From positions 124,001-188,000 of the forward strand of contig JAJAGP010000288.1 in NCBI GenBank assembly GCA_025084515.1: a stretch of DNA of 64,000 nucleotides, given 5' to 3'. The notes beneath the pieces were generated by a model. It was given only the letters and a program-made list of their open reading frames with translations, did not search any database and had not been told where the DNA came from. The position numbers and the translations under genes were made by a program. This stretch comes from Ancistrus triradiatus. Lineage: Eukaryota; Chordata; Actinopteri; Siluriformes; Loricariidae. This document shows positions 43,064 through 54,908 of the stretch, piece after piece. Each line of letters opens with the position of its first letter. The stretch's first letter is position 1.

Positions 43064-43577
43064 TATATAATACAAGTAATATGGATTTTTCCTGGTGCCA
43101 TTTAAAGATCCATCTTTGTCCTCTTACACTGACAGTGTACCTAAAATTGTGTGATCTGATGAAGTTCCTGGAAATAATATTACACACATCTGCCAAAAGT
43201 ACAGTTTTACAGACAATGTAGTTCAACAGACCTATTGTAATGGGTCAGAAGAAGGACGGCTTAGTGAAAATAGGGTACACATTAAATATAGCAAAATGAT
43301 TCCCCTCACAGAATTTACAACTGTCCCACCTAATCAAACCTCTATCTCATTGAAAACTCATTTGAACAGCAGATAAAACACAAATTATTGCCAATTATTG
43401 CCTAAAACGGTAACACATTTAACCAGGTTAGTAACCTTATTGTGTCAGACAAGACCCAAATTTATTTGAGGCACATAGTCATTTGTTCCATTTCCTCCAA
43501 GCCACACCTTGTGTTAGATTCTGATACAGGTCCTGACTATGGTGTTGTCCACTGTCATCATCTTCCAAGATCCAAGC
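43064..43577. other. Intergenic, nothing recognised
   Basis: No repeat or gene identified. Confidence 0.5.
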
Positions 43578-43700
43578 CAAAAAATGGTTTTCATTCCAAC
43601 TGAGCTACACCTGATGCATGTCATCAATTGTTTGAGTGCAGTTGAGTAACAAATGGAATCAGGTGTAGCTGCTGCTTGTTTGGAACGGTACAGGCCCATT
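43578..43700. repeat. Short hairpin-forming MITE-like repeat
   Basis: The left part has TTTTCATTCCAAC...GCTACACCTGAT, and the right part has ATCAGGTGTAGC...TTTGGAAC. The two halves are imperfect inverse copies around a centre near 43635. This resembles short palindromic repeats frequent in fishes. Confidence 0.55.
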
Positions 43701-44668
43701 GGCAGATGAGCTTGGCCAAGTGTGTGTATGTGCGTGTCTGTATTGGGATTTAGTGGATAAAATGATGAAATGTCAAGTACTGATTTCTGGCATGAGTCAC
43801 TGGTCCTGTCCTGTCCCAGAGAAAATGCCACAGACTGAATGGAATGTTGTATTATTTTCCGACGTTAGTGTATCTAAAGCAAGTTAGTTTTTTTTTCCAC
43901 ACAGAGGTATATCCTATTAACCAGAAACTGAAGCTCAATTCCTGAACTTTGAAGGAAAAAACCTTTGACATTTTAAGCCAAGTATGACTTGGTACAGCAT
44001 TCAGATCAAGAAGTTTCAGTACACAATACCATGGGTTGTTGTTAGGTTTCGAATTCTGAATGCATTGCATAACCATCACCTGCCTCAGTCATTTTACAAA
44101 GTAGAGGGCTGTCTGTTATATTTAAATGGTCATTTTCATCCTTCACAATGATACATATCACAACATCTACATTTAAATAGTAACAGACTCCATTGTTATC
44201 ACTGTCAGTGTCAATGACAGTGTGTATATGTTATGCCTCCTCATACCTCTCTGGAGACATTTAATACAAAACTTGACTCCTCCAATGTTAATGATAATTA
44301 TGTGGTGAAAAAACATAGAATTACAATAATAATTATTGCTGTGCCGTGTCCTGGACAGGACTGGACATACGAGCCAGAAAAAAAAATCATGTTACCACCA
44401 GACAGACAACAGCTGTCTGGCCTGCTTACACCAAAGCCAAACAGATCACAGCTTGATCAATGACATGCACTGCAATGGGTATAGCTAGAAAATTGAATTC
44501 TGATTAAATGTAATTAATTAGCATCATATATCCCAATTCAATGCAAAGCACTGAGTGTGCTGTTTAAAATCAGTGTTAGATTCAGTTAACAAGATGTTTT
44601 CAATTGTTTAATTAAAAGTTAAACACACATATAAAATCAAATCTTAGGAAGCTCTGAATGAATCTAGA
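43701..44668. other. Intergenic, nothing recognised
   Basis: A small perfect hairpin CACTGTCA/TGACAGTG lies at about 44203-44223. No gene seen. Confidence 0.45.
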
Positions 44669-44965
44669 TGAGCATTTAGCTGATACCTTTATCCAGTGTG
44701 ACAATTAAGCTAAATAGTTGATCATTAGGAATTGAACAGGAACTCTGAATTGATAGCAATCTGGAGCCTGACTTGCTGAGCCACCACTGTCCTATGGACA
44801 TGATTTGTCTTCATTTAGAGAGTGACTTACAATTGAACAGAACAGTTGAAGGCCAAGAGCCAAGCTCATGGGCCCAACAGTGGCAGCTTGGCAGAGCATG
44901 GATTTAAATCACAGCTCTCTCATTGGTAGTCCAGAGCCCTATCCACTAAGTCACCACTGACCTCA
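44669..44965 (-). mobile_element. Two degenerate SINE (family A) fragments
   Basis: 44669-44795 shows GCATTTAGCTGATACCTTTA and GACTTGCTGAGCCACCACTG. 44805-44965 shows GAGTGACTTACAATTGAACA, CCCAACAGTGGCAGCTTGGC and CCACTAAGTCACCACTGACC. Both are reverse oriented and lie in tandem. Confidence 0.6.
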
Positions 44966-45064
44966 CTGCTTGAAGCAAGACACTGCTGCATGCTTATAAA
45001 ACAAAAGCTTTTGATTGACCGGTACTGAGTTTGAATTTGTATTTGTTTGCTGTGTTGTGTTGTA

Positions 45065-45390
45065 TTTCACAAGCCTACATTTTTGATGGTGGCATCATGG
45101 CTTATAGTGTTTCTGCTTCAGAGCTTAAGGGTTTGATCCTGAGTTCTGGTTACTGTTACTGGTTACAGGCTGCATGGATTTTAGCGTGCTCTCAAGTTGC
45201 CTGCTGGGTGTTGTCTTAGATACTGCCTCTGCGCAGTTTGGCTGAGCGATTTACTATGTACTAGCTCTGAGGTACGATTTGTAGGATTGTAAGTATATAT
45301 CCTGGCTTCATCAGGCTGCCACTGATCCCTTGATCAAGACCCTTAACCCATAGTCTCTCTGGATTAAAGACTGTTTGTGTCATATTTGCC
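45065..45390 (+). mobile_element. SINE-derived fragments, degenerate
   Basis: GATGGTGGCATCATGGCTTA with GGGTTTGATCCTGAGTTC resembles a tRNA-like head. 45290-45380 (GCTGCCACTGATCCCTTGATC, AAGACCCTTAACCCATAG) is the middle of family A. Confidence 0.5.
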
Positions 45391-45699
45391 ATATTGTAAC
45401 CACTCTGTGGTTTCTTGGCTGCATGCTGTCCTTCCAAAAAGACCATTCCTGATCAACCTTCTTCAAATTGTAGAAGAGTCAACTTGTCATCCAGATGAAG
45501 CTGCCAGATGCTGCTATTGCTCTAGCGTAAGGGGAGGTCACACTAAATACTTGCTACTGTGGCCTGTAGAAGCTGTTTTTTTCTGAATTTCTTCAGTTTT
45601 TTAATACTGCATACAAATTTCCTGTACTTTCTGGTTTCTGATATATCATTGTGTTAATTACACCATTGCTAAAACAGTGGTATATCTAATCTAATGGTG

Positions 45700-45800
45700 A
45701 CCTTTTGCACAACACTGCATGTCTTTGGAATGTGAGCATAAAGCAGACTGACATAACATGGGAAAACATACAAACTCCACACAGGAGTTCTGTAGAAGAT
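45700..45800 (-). mobile_element. SINE (family B) fragment
   Basis: GCATGTCTTTGGAATGTGAG, CATGGGAAAACATACAAACTCC and CACACAGGAG in reverse orientation. Confidence 0.5.
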
Positions 45801-45919
45801 CTTTCCTATTGCTTCACCCAATGGCAGTATTTTCACTTTATTTTCTCTAAGCTCTAATTTTGAACCCTGCTCCAGATTTCTCAAGATGATACTCTGATCT
45901 CATGTAATAAAAACGTGTC

Positions 45920-46160
45920 AGATTTGTGTTCGCTGATGTATAGAATGATTTGTGGCAATATAGGCTGTAGGCGATGGAGCCTCGGGTCAAGCTTGGGTTC
46001 AATGAACTCTATCCATCATTGTTCATAATTATGCATTGTCTTTGGTCATGTGATCCTAAACAAATACGACTGATGTATGGCTTTTATCAGCATTAAAACC
46101 TCAAGGGAAATAGGAGGGTAATTGTAGAGGAAGAATGAAAAGGCTCAACATGAAACAGTG
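45920..46160. promoter_or_regulatory. Candidate conserved non-coding element
   Basis: Repeat-free. Two Sox-like CATTGT cores (46017-46022 and 46034-46039) flank ATAATTATGCAT, a POU/homeodomain-like site. Evidence is composition and motif clustering only. Confidence 0.2.
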
Positions 46161-46540
46161 TTTGTCTAAACTTGTAGACATTTCCATTTCATATGCTATA
46201 AAATTGAGGCTTCAGGCACACTTGATACTACACTTTTGCTGTATAGTGTAGTGATATTGGTAAACTGGCAAGAACAAACTCCAGACCTTGACTGCATTGT
46301 AAAGCTAGAATTAAGGTCAGGTGTTACCTTGTCCGACAACAAAATGCTTTAAAAACTGTAGGTAATTAGCTTGTAAGAGTGTATTTACGTAACCATTCTT
46401 GCATAAATGTAATGTGTGCTTGTACAGCATGTTTGCTGATCTTTTGCTCCTGATTGCTCACCCACACCCACTCAGATCTATAGTCCAATACTGTACAAAG
46501 GTGTTGCTCTTACTTCCAGCTTCGAGCTAAGTTCCAAAGG

Positions 46541-46726
46541 TTGATCAATGTATGGTTTCTTTTTTGTACTCTCATTCTATCTCGTCTCCTTAAGACGACT
46601 GCATGTGCCATATTCTGCTTTGTCATGGTTATCAGATTTGGATTATGTGGGATGACAAGGAATGAAGAGGAGGTGGAGAGAAGGTTAGAGTGGGACGAAC
46701 AGGAAGGTGCCGCCACTGATGAGTAA
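46541..46726 (+). other. Possible exon (unidentified acidic C-terminus), weak
   Basis: The frame ends in an acidic, charged stretch (TRNEEEVERRLEWDEQEG, AATDE) before TAA. The upstream part is pyrimidine-rich with AG at about 46592 and again before ATTTGG at about 46631. A GTAAGA overlaps the stop. The biased composition of the last 25 codons is unlike the neighbourhood. I recognise no protein family. It could be an exon or chance. Confidence 0.2.
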
Positions 46727-46800
46727 GAAAAGTTCAGCCTATTACAGAAGAATGCTTGTGTCACTGTAACAAGTTTGTTATACAGATACTGTTCAGCCAA

Positions 46801-47050
46801 TCTTTACCCTCTACACTGAATTCTCTCTCTTCATGCTTTAGCTCTTTACTGAGACACAGCTTGCCCACATGAAAATCCTGAGATGATTCAGTGTATCTGA
46901 AGTCACCTGCACTGAATCATCTCACCTGTACACTCAGTCTCCCAGATCTGATGCAGGCATTATAAACTTTATAGTCCAGCCAAACCTGTTTAATTTTCTC
47001 AGAAGTCTTAAACACAAAATGCCACTCTAGACGTCTTATGTTTCATATGG
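46801..47050. other. Intergenic, nothing recognised
   Basis: Contains a repeated AATCATCTC/GATGATTCAG theme around 46875-46925, but no gene. Confidence 0.4.
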
Positions 47051-47249
47051 GACTGTGGTAGCCTAGTGGATAAGGTACTGGACTATGGACCAGAAGGTCC
47101 AGGGTTCAAATCCCACGTCTACCAAGCTGCCACAGTTGGGTCCTTGAGCATGACCCTTAACCCACAATTGCTTGGATTGTAAGACTGTACCAATTGTAAG
47201 TCGCTCTGGATAAGGGCGTCTGCTAAATGCTGTAAATGTAAATGTAAAT
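47051..47249 (+). mobile_element. SINE (family A), full length
   Basis: GACTGTGGTAGCCTAGTGG head, GGGTTCAAATCCCACG B-box, CTTGGATTGTAAGACTGTAC, GGATAAGGGCGTCTGCTAAA, then a CTGTAAATGTAAATGTAAAT tail. Together with 12201 and 57731 it is among the best copies. Confidence 0.85.
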
Positions 47250-47309
47250 ATGCAAAACAGTCTGGTTTAATTTGTCCGGCTAGACAAGGAATGAAGAATT
47301 AAGTTGTTT

Positions 47310-47425
47310 CACTCTCATATGAGGATGGGTTCCCCTTTTGGAAGGGGAAGGGAGTCCTTGCCACTGTTGCCTTTGGCTGCTCATTTGGGGTCTCTCTTTG
47401 TAAAGCTGCTTTGTGCTTTACAAAC
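47310..47425 (+). mobile_element. LINE 3' tail fragment (L2-type)
   Basis: CTCATATGAGGATGGGTTCC, GGGAGTCCTTGCCACTGTTG and TTGTAAAGCTGCTTTGTGC follow the same layout as the LINE tails at 4.4 and 27.9 kb but belong to a different subfamily. Confidence 0.55.
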
Positions 47426-48147
47426 ATTCATTCATTTCATTATTTTCTTATCTGCTTATTACTAATTAGGGTTGACGGAAACCCTGTGTCTAGCCCCAGA
47501 CTACACTAAATTGTTCTCCTGTCTAATAATGGTGAAAAAACAATCAGTGTCGCTTGCTGCCATAATGGTCCATGGTCCATAATTGTCCATAATGGATTAA
47601 ATGACTGTAAAATACCTAGTGAGATGAAGTTAACAGAAGTTAACAGGTCATTCATGCATTGGTATGGCTGAAGTAAAAAATTTAAACTAGCTGGCTAATT
47701 ACTAAGGAGATACTCTCCTGATGTCCTATGTGATGAAGCCAAATTCCCTGTAAGCTTGCTTAAAGTATGTGCATCTTTTAACGTCTACGATCCATTCTAT
47801 GAAATTGCACATGTGATCATGGTCTGAAAACCATATTTTTTATTCATTCTTATATACTACATATTATATAGCAAAGTTATATGTGATATTGTAGTGTACC
47901 AGGTATGGCCTTAATAGCCAATAGATTGCATTTTTTTCCTCATACATTGATTTATTTAATATCAGCCTTGGCCACCACATTGATTTTCTTTTGTTGTTGT
48001 TCAAGATGATTAAATATCATTTGACTGCATTGATTCCCTCAGTGCCTCCCATGTTGCGCATTGTTTCGTAAAGCTTTGTTTTTTAATAAAACTTTCTGCA
48101 CCAGAGGCTGTGCTGCAAATGTGCTAATTACCTTAATGACCATATAT
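47426..48147. other. Intergenic, nothing recognised
   Basis: AT-rich. TGGTCCATGGTCCATAATTG and neighbouring copies of TCCATAAT form a short local repeat at about 47566-47595. Confidence 0.4.
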
Positions 48148-48345
48148 ATTATATCGCCTCACAGCTCCAAGATCTGGGCTCCGTCTGTGTGGAGTCTGCA
48201 TGTCCTCCTGGTGTCTGCGTGGTTTTCCTCTGGGTTTCCTCCCACATTCCAAAGACAAGCGTGTTAGGTTAATTGGTGTTCTGAAGTGCCCTTACTGTGT
48301 GAATGTGCCCTAAAATGGGTTGGAAATAGACCAGGTGACCTACTC
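48148..48345 (+). mobile_element. SINE (family B), head lost
   Basis: CGCCTCACAGCTCCAAGATC, GTGGAGTCTGCATGTCCTCC, TTTCCTCCCACATTCCAAAG and GTTAGGTTAATTGGTG. Confidence 0.65.
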
Positions 48346-48419
48346 TGTAAAAACCATCACCGGGAAACTCTGTGGATCCGTATAAGACTAGCCTATGGAG
48401 TATCCAAGGGGTAGACATA

Positions 48420-48518
48420 ATGTGTACGTGTGTGTGTATATATATATGTGTATATATATATATATATATGTGTATATATATATATGTGTATATATATATA
48501 TATGTGTGTGTGTGTGTA
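48420..48518. repeat. (TG)n/(TA)n compound microsatellite
   Basis: Alternating TG and TA runs, ending in TGTGTGTGTGTGTA where a Tc1 element begins. The TG run resumes at 49730-49738 after the element. Confidence 0.95.
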
Positions 48519-49727
48519 CAGTGTTGAGTGAAATTTTGTGAACTCTTTAGAATTTTTTGTATGGCTGCATAAATATGACCTAAAACATCATCAAATTTTC
48601 AAGTCCTAAAAGTAGATAAAGAGAACCCAGTTATACAAATGACACAAAATATTATACTTGGTCATTTATTTATTGAGGAAAATGATCCAATATTACATAT
48701 TAGTGAGTGGCAAAAGTATGTGAACCTTTGCTTTCAGTATCTGCTGTGACACCCCCCCGGACATTGCAAGATGTCCTGACATTTTCCTTTACAATCCTCT
48801 GATATAATTCAGAATTCATTGTCCCATCAATGATGACAAGCCGTCCTGGTCCAGATGCAGCAAAAGAGGCCCAAACCATCATACTACCACCACCATGTTT
48901 CACAGATGGGATAAGGTCCTTATGCAGTGTTTTCCTTTCTCCAAACACTTTTCATTTAAATCAAAAAGTTCTATTTTGGTCTCATCTGTCCACAGAACAT
49001 TCTTCCAATATCCTTCTGCCTTGTCCACGTGTTCAGTGTTCTTCTGATGGTGGACTCATGAACATTAACATTAACTAATGTGAGAGAGGCCTTCAGTTGC
49101 TTAGAAGTTACCCTGGGGGCCTTTGTGACCTCGCAACTATTACACGCCTTGCTCTTGGAGTGATCTTTGTTGGTCGACCACTCCTGGGGAGGGTAACAAT
49201 GGTCTTGAATTTCCTCCATTTGTACACAATCTGTCTGACTGTGGATTGGTGGAGTCCAGACTCTTTAGAGAGGGTTTAGTAACTTTTTCCAGCCTGATGA
49301 GTATCAACAACTCTTTTTTCTGAGGTCCTCAGAAATCTCCTTTGTTCATGCCATGATACATTTCCACAAACATGTGTTGTGAAGAGCAGACTTTGATAGA
49401 TCCCTGTTCTTTAAATAAAACAGGGTGCCCACTCACACCTGATTGTCATCCCATTGATTGAAAACACCTGCCTCTAATTCCACCTTCAAATTAACTGCTA
49501 AACCTAGAGGTTCACATACTTTTGCCACTGACTAGTATATAATATTGGATCATTTTCCTCAATAAATAAATGACCAAGTATAATATTTTTGCCTCATTTG
49601 TTTAACTGGGTTCTCTTTATCTACTTTTAGGACTTGTGTGAAAATCTGATGAAGTTTTAGGTCATATTTATGCAGAAATATAGAAAATTCTAAAGGTTCA
49701 CAATTCACAAACGTTCAAGCACCACTG
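48519..49727 (-). mobile_element. Tc1-like copy (subfamily S) in a microsatellite
   Basis: CAGTGTTGAGTGAAATTTTG begins at 48519 after TA, and GTTCAAGCACCACTG ends at 49727 before TA. At 1209 bp it has lost parts of the transposase. The left terminus has diverged more than the right. Confidence 0.9.
48734..49354 (-). pseudogene. Tc1-like transposase, two internal deletions
   Basis: Start at 49354-49352. Retained: a helix-turn-helix remnant, the VTKAPRVTSKQLKASLTLVN block, NVHESTIRRTLN, then a jump towards KDIGRMFCGQM (where related copies read NVLWTDETK). Further, LIPSVKHGGGSMMVWASF and IIDGTMNSELYQRIVKENVR join directly to the C-terminal GGVTADTESKG-like end in a shifted frame. The second and third catalytic residues are lost. 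Confidence 0.85.
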
Positions 49728-49744
49728 TATGTGTGTGTACATTT

Positions 49745-50098
49745 AAGGTTATGCTAAAAAAATCGATACTGCAATATATCGTGATATTTTATTTCGTGAT
49801 ATACTACATCGATTTTCAGCTGAGAATGTTGACTTTCTGAAAGAAGAAAAAACATTTTAAATGGGCTGTAATCTACAATCTCCACTCCTGTAGATGTTGC
49901 AGGACATTTTTGACTGAATTATCAGTGTGATGTATTAAGATGATTCAGATTGTACACTGTAACTTGTATTTCAGATGTTTTTATATTTTCAGTGAACGAT
50001 GTGGAATATCGCAGTATATCACAAAATGTATATGTTGTGATATAATGGTATCGTGATGCAGATTGTATCATGAAGTTCTTTCCAATACCCGCTGCTAG
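49745..50098. mobile_element. hAT-like MITE
   Basis: TATGCTAAAAAAATCGATAC, GCAATATATCGTGATATTTT on the left and GTGATATAATGGTATCGTGATG, CTTTCCAATACCCGCTGCTAG on the right are the familiar terminal motifs (ATCGATA/TATCG) of fish hAT MITEs. No coding capacity. Confidence 0.6.
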
Positions 50099-51119
50099 TG
50101 AAAATATTTTCAATATGTGATTAATTGTTAATTGTCTATTATTCATACAGCCTTGTATGTCGCTCTGGCTTCAGGGGTTATGGGGGTGGTTTGGGGGAGG
50201 AAATAGGGTTGTGGAGGGTGGGACTTTCCTGAAATAAGTTTTTGCAGGATGGGATTTCTGCCTTTATGTTAGAATTTCTGCATCTGTTTTCACTGGTGCT
50301 AACGAAGGTCCTGTGATACGTCTCTGCCCCGATGACCTGACTGGAGAGTGGTGCGAGATCCTGCTGTGATTCCTTCTGCCTTAATTTGTTTTGTTACCTC
50401 ATTGTCATTTTCATGTCCCAAGAACTTTTGATTCTTATTCAAATGTCCACTGTTCACATTTTCCTAATCACTAGGACTTACTATAAGCTTAACATTAAAA
50501 TCTCTCTATCCAGTGTCAATCACATAACAATGAGCTTTAGTTTTGAGTCTGGTCCTATGAGGGTTTGGGGTTTTTGGGGGTTTTTTTTGGTCAGCTGAAT
50601 TATTTCCTTTGCTCATTCCGTCTTCTGCTTGCTCAGTTGGGGTCTGGTCCTGAGTCTCTGTAAAGATGCAGTATTTTTTAAGTGCTTTCCAAATGTGTCT
50701 GAGGCTATATGTTCCTTAGCCTGACAACAGGGTGAGAGAACAGGTGTTATCATTACAGCTTCTCTGTATTTAGGGTGTGTATTTAAATGTTTCCCAGTTC
50801 TCTCTAAACAGATGCCCGTGCTCATAAATCAGAGACTCCCAAACACCACAGGGACTCTTTTAGGCTCTACTGGGTGTGTTGCACATATTTCAGCGCAAGC
50901 ACGTAAACCAGTGACCTTTTTAAGGGGTGTGGATAGTCTTGTAAGGAAAAGATGTTCTAGTCAGACTAAAACAATAGTATTCAGTCAGAGACCTGTGCCT
51001 AAATGGGATTCCAGGATTAGATGCTAAAAACACTAAGGCTGCAGAGGGGCCAGAGGTGAGAATGAAACATGGTCCAGCAGTGAATCATGAGAAAGAGTCC
51101 TGACTGTCTGCTTTAGCAG
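50099..51119. other. Intergenic, nothing recognised
   Basis: Short open frames at 50386-50598, 50613-50825 and 50812-51027 carry no motif. No repeat family recognised. Confidence 0.45.
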
Positions 51120-51430
51120 GTCAATTGATGTTAGGACCATCAGCAACTGCGGGGGTGGTGTTTTGTTTTTCCCCAAGAATGCAAATGAACCCTAATAGAA
51201 TACATCATGGCTATAGCATTGATTAAATCCACTGCTTCTCCACAGCCACATGCTCCTATAATGGGGGCATGAATATTGATGCCAGCGGTCCAATATCTGA
51301 TGAGGTGAGCAGGGGGCTGAATGTTCCAGGAGCAATATAATTGAATGAAATTCATATTTCACCATGGTGAATTGAACACAGTGTTGTTCTCTCCATAACT
51401 CATGGGAACCTATGCCCCAATGAGGTGAAA
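51120..51430. promoter_or_regulatory. Candidate conserved non-coding element
   Basis: Repeat-free, balanced composition. It contains an octamer-like ATGCAAATGAACC (51179-51191), ATTGATTAAATCC (51217-51229), CAATATAATTGAATG and a perfect 14-bp palindrome TTCACCATGGTGAA (51358-51371). Typical of vertebrate enhancers in appearance; conservation is untested. Confidence 0.35.
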
Positions 51431-53188
51431 ACAAAACAGTGGGAATGGCTCCCAAGGGTGGCTGTGTATATATTTAAACCACAAAATGCCTTTCTTGGGC
51501 AAACAGAATGCTTTCATGAAGATTGGATGATCCATTAAAAAAAAAAGTCCTAACCGGAAAAAATTGTGCTTATTTAAATTGTGCCTTGGGCAACCTTGCA
51601 GCGACAATTTAATGTAAAGGTCATGGAAAGGTGTATATGGATTGCATTTGTTAGGTTTGATCAGGATTAATTCTTCAACGGTTTGTATAAAAATGGCAAA
51701 TTCATTGATATATGAATGTTGAGTATGAGTTTAGACATAAACCCTATTTATGTCCACACCATTTTGAATAATCTCTCCTCTTCACCACTTCTGTCAAATG
51801 AATACACCAGTCTAATGAATACGTAAAATTTGACTGTATATTATTGGTTTACCCAATCAAATTATAAGACAGATTAGCACAACAACTGATAGATAACCAA
51901 AGACTTATGTTAACACTCCAAACATAAACATTCATAACTATGCTGTACTTGTATTATTATGTTTATTGTAAGAACAATACATGCTATATTTTTCAGAGAA
52001 ATTACATAATTGCTCTCTCAAAAGCTATATAAATAAATACATTAATATGAATTATAGTGATTCCCCCAATGCCCTATAAGAAGGCTCTCAAATGGGAGGG
52101 ATTGTGGTGGTTGTGTGATTTAATGAAGTTCACCTTCAAATCTCTGCTATTTCTTTCCTATTCATTTTTCTCTAAAAACCTACAGTACCTCCCATACATG
52201 CTCTATTCAACACAAAAAGCCTAGAAATGTGAGTTGTGTGTTTTACTTTGTCCTTTATATCTTGTCCTCCATAATGTCATCATTTTGCACAAACCAATAC
52301 AACCTGCGGTTCCAGTAAAGTGAAAATAACACAAATACACAATAAAACTCTCTAACAGGATTGCCAATCTGACCAAGATGAATTAACCCTGAATTAACCT
52401 TTTCATCCACTTTTCAAGAATTTGCTTTGTTAATGCAAAGACACCAGACAATCAATTAGACACTTACATACACCTAATGAGACACTAAAGTTGTAGAGAT
52501 TTTCTGGTTAATTTCAGATTAGATTAGGGTTAATTTTCGATTATGGGGTGAGTATAGGAAACATAATAGAGGTATTCAAGGGTGTAATTGCTAGCATATT
52601 GGCCAATAATCTAGTTTGGATGGTCATGTTCAGTCCAAGTCGAATCATTGAGAGGTTGTTTGATTGTGCTCTATGGTCTTGCTCCGGTTCAGTCTGGATG
52701 CAATTACTGTAGTCACTAAACCAGAGAAAGGCTAACACCGCTGGCTCCAGAGATGTTGTAAAAGATATTGGCTACTACAAGGTGCAAGGCCATTAAAGAC
52801 AATTATCGATGAAGTAGATAACGTGTAGCTACACGATGCCTAAGTGAATCTATAAAAATTGTAATATAATACAGAGCAGAACATGTTTTCAGCTTGAGTA
52901 AATGTATTGACATGCACATAAAATAACATAAAATAATTTCCTAAACAAAGCATCTAAACAGAGTGTTTTATATGTAATGTTTTATGTTCACATACTTTAT
53001 GACCCTATCTAATTAGTGAGCTCAGTTATTTCAACTACACCCACTGCTAGCAGATTTATAATATGAAGCCTACAGGCATGGAGTCTCACAGACAACAATA
53101 GCCCTAGAATGGGTTGTAGGTAACACCTCAGCGACTCTTAGCAAGGCATTTACCATAAACTTCCACCTTCTCAACAAGGCAGGACATT
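51431..53188. other. Intergenic, nothing recognised
   Basis: Mostly AT-rich unique sequence. There are no open frames above 65 codons and no repeat family that I can name. Confidence 0.45.
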
Positions 53189-53357
53189 ACATTTACATTT
53201 ATCTCATTATCAAATGTCCTTATCCAGAGCGACTTACAACTGATACAGTCTAACAGTCCAAGCAATTGTGGGTTAAGGGCCTTGCTCAAGGACCCAATAG
53301 TGGCAGCTTCAGAGAGGTGGGATTTGAACATTCTGGTCCAAAGTCCAGTACCTTAAC
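53189..53357 (-). mobile_element. SINE (family A)
   Basis: ACATTTACATTTATCTCATT, ATCCAGAGCGACTTACAACT, CAAGGACCCAATAGTGGCAG and GGTGGGATTTGAAC, in reverse orientation; the head is lost. Confidence 0.75.
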
Positions 53358-53427
53358 TTAACATTAACTTGAGTGCTCGAGTGCCGCAGCAGTTTAATAC
53401 CCTGGCCTACCAATGCAGACACAAGCC

Positions 53428-53565
53428 AAAGTCAGATTATATAGCACTTTTACAATATAACATCATTTCAAATCAAATTTAAAAACATCTAGAAACTTTA
53501 GGGAACCAAGACTCAAAGAAGAATCCAACCTTCTTGGGCAGTGTAGATGTTATATGTAAGAATTC
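53428..53565 (-). mobile_element. L2-like LINE 3' tail, copy E
   Basis: GTCAGATTATATAGCACTTT, then AACCAAGACTCAAAGAAGAA and CAACCTTCTTGGGCAGTGTA match 1711-1930, with an internal deletion. Confidence 0.6.
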
Positions 53566-54059
53566 AATTCAATTACATTAGATTAGTATTATATTTATGA
53601 AAATAAATAAGCTCACCAATCACTATATTAGGTACACTTCTGTGTTTCTACACTCAGTGTTCCTCTTGCCATATACTGTAGATGCACCCTTGTAGTGCAT
53701 CTGTTTCGCTACATACTTTGTTCGTCCCCTTTACGCTGTTCTCTAATGGACATGGATTACGGTCTGTAATTGTGGAACTACAAAGTGAATCTACAGTGGT
53801 GTGAAAAGTGTTTGCCCCCTTCCTGATTTCCTAATTTGTTGCATGTTTGTCACACTTAAGTGTTTCAGAACGTCAAACCAATTTAAATATTAGTCAAAGA
53901 CAACACAAATAAACACAATATGCAGTTTTTAAATGAAGGTGTTTTTTATTAAGGGAGAAAAAATTCAAACCTACATGGCCCTGTGTGAAAAAGTGATTGC
54001 CCCCCCTAAACCTAATAACTGGTTGGGCCACCCTTAGCAGCAACAACTGCACCAAGCGT

Positions 54060-54790
54060 TTGTGATAACTTACAGTGAGTCTTTTACAGCATTGTGGAGG
54101 AATTTTGGCCACTCATCTTTGCAGAATTGTTGTAATTCAGCCACATTGGAGGGTTTCTGAGCATGAACGGCCTTTTTAAGGTCATGCTACAACATCTCAA
54201 CAGGTCAGGACTTTGACTAGGCCACTCCAAAGTCTTCATTTTGTTTTTCTTCAGCCATTCAGAGGTGTACTTGCTGGTGTGGTTTGGATCATTGTGTTGC
54301 TGCAGAACCCAAGTTTGTTTTAGCTTACAGTCACGAACAGATGGGAGGACATTCTCCTTCAGGATTTTTTGGTAGACAGCAGAATTCATAGTTCCATTTA
54401 TCACAGCAAGTCTTCCAGTTCCTGAGACAGCAAAACAGCCCCAGACCATCACACTACCACCACCATATTTTACTGTTGGTATAATGTTCCTTTTCTGAAA
54501 TGCTGTGTTACTTTATGTCAGACGTAATGGGGGACACCTTCCGAAAGGTTCGACTTTTGTCTCGTCAGTCCACAGAATGTTTTCCCAAATATCTTGGGGA
54601 TCATCAAGATGTGTTCTGTAAAAATTGAGACGAGCTTCAATGTTCTTTTTGTTGGTCTTGGAACTCTTCCATGCAGACCATTTTTGCCCAGTCTCTTTCT
54701 TATAGTGGAGGCATGAACACTGACCTTAACTGAGGCAAGTGAGGACTGCAGTTCTTTGGACAATGTTGGATAATGGATCTTTTGGTGTAC
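54060..54790 (-). pseudogene. Tc1-like transposase, N-terminus and part of the C-terminus lost
   Basis: Seen: MSKELQSSLASVKVSVHAST, KNGLHGRVPRPTKR, then frame damage around the first catalytic D. Next come GGSVMVWGCFAVSGTGRL-like and NSAVYQKILKENVLPSVRD (about 54395-54350), QQHNDPNHTS with D and N changes (about 54300), and LEWPSQSPDL followed by a small deletion replacing NPIE. The helix-turn-helix N-terminus is missing. Inactive. Confidence 0.85.
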
Positions 54791-54908
54791 TTCACTTTGT
54801 CAGTCAGGTCCTATTTAAGTGATGTCCTGATTGAGAACAGGTGTGGCAATAATCAGGCCTGGGTGTGGCTAGAAACAGTGAATTCTCTCTCTAAATGATA
54901 AACCATTT

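Noticed and set aside
45261..45586. Small open frames near a SINE
   Set aside because: Frames follow SINE-derived DNA and show no domain.
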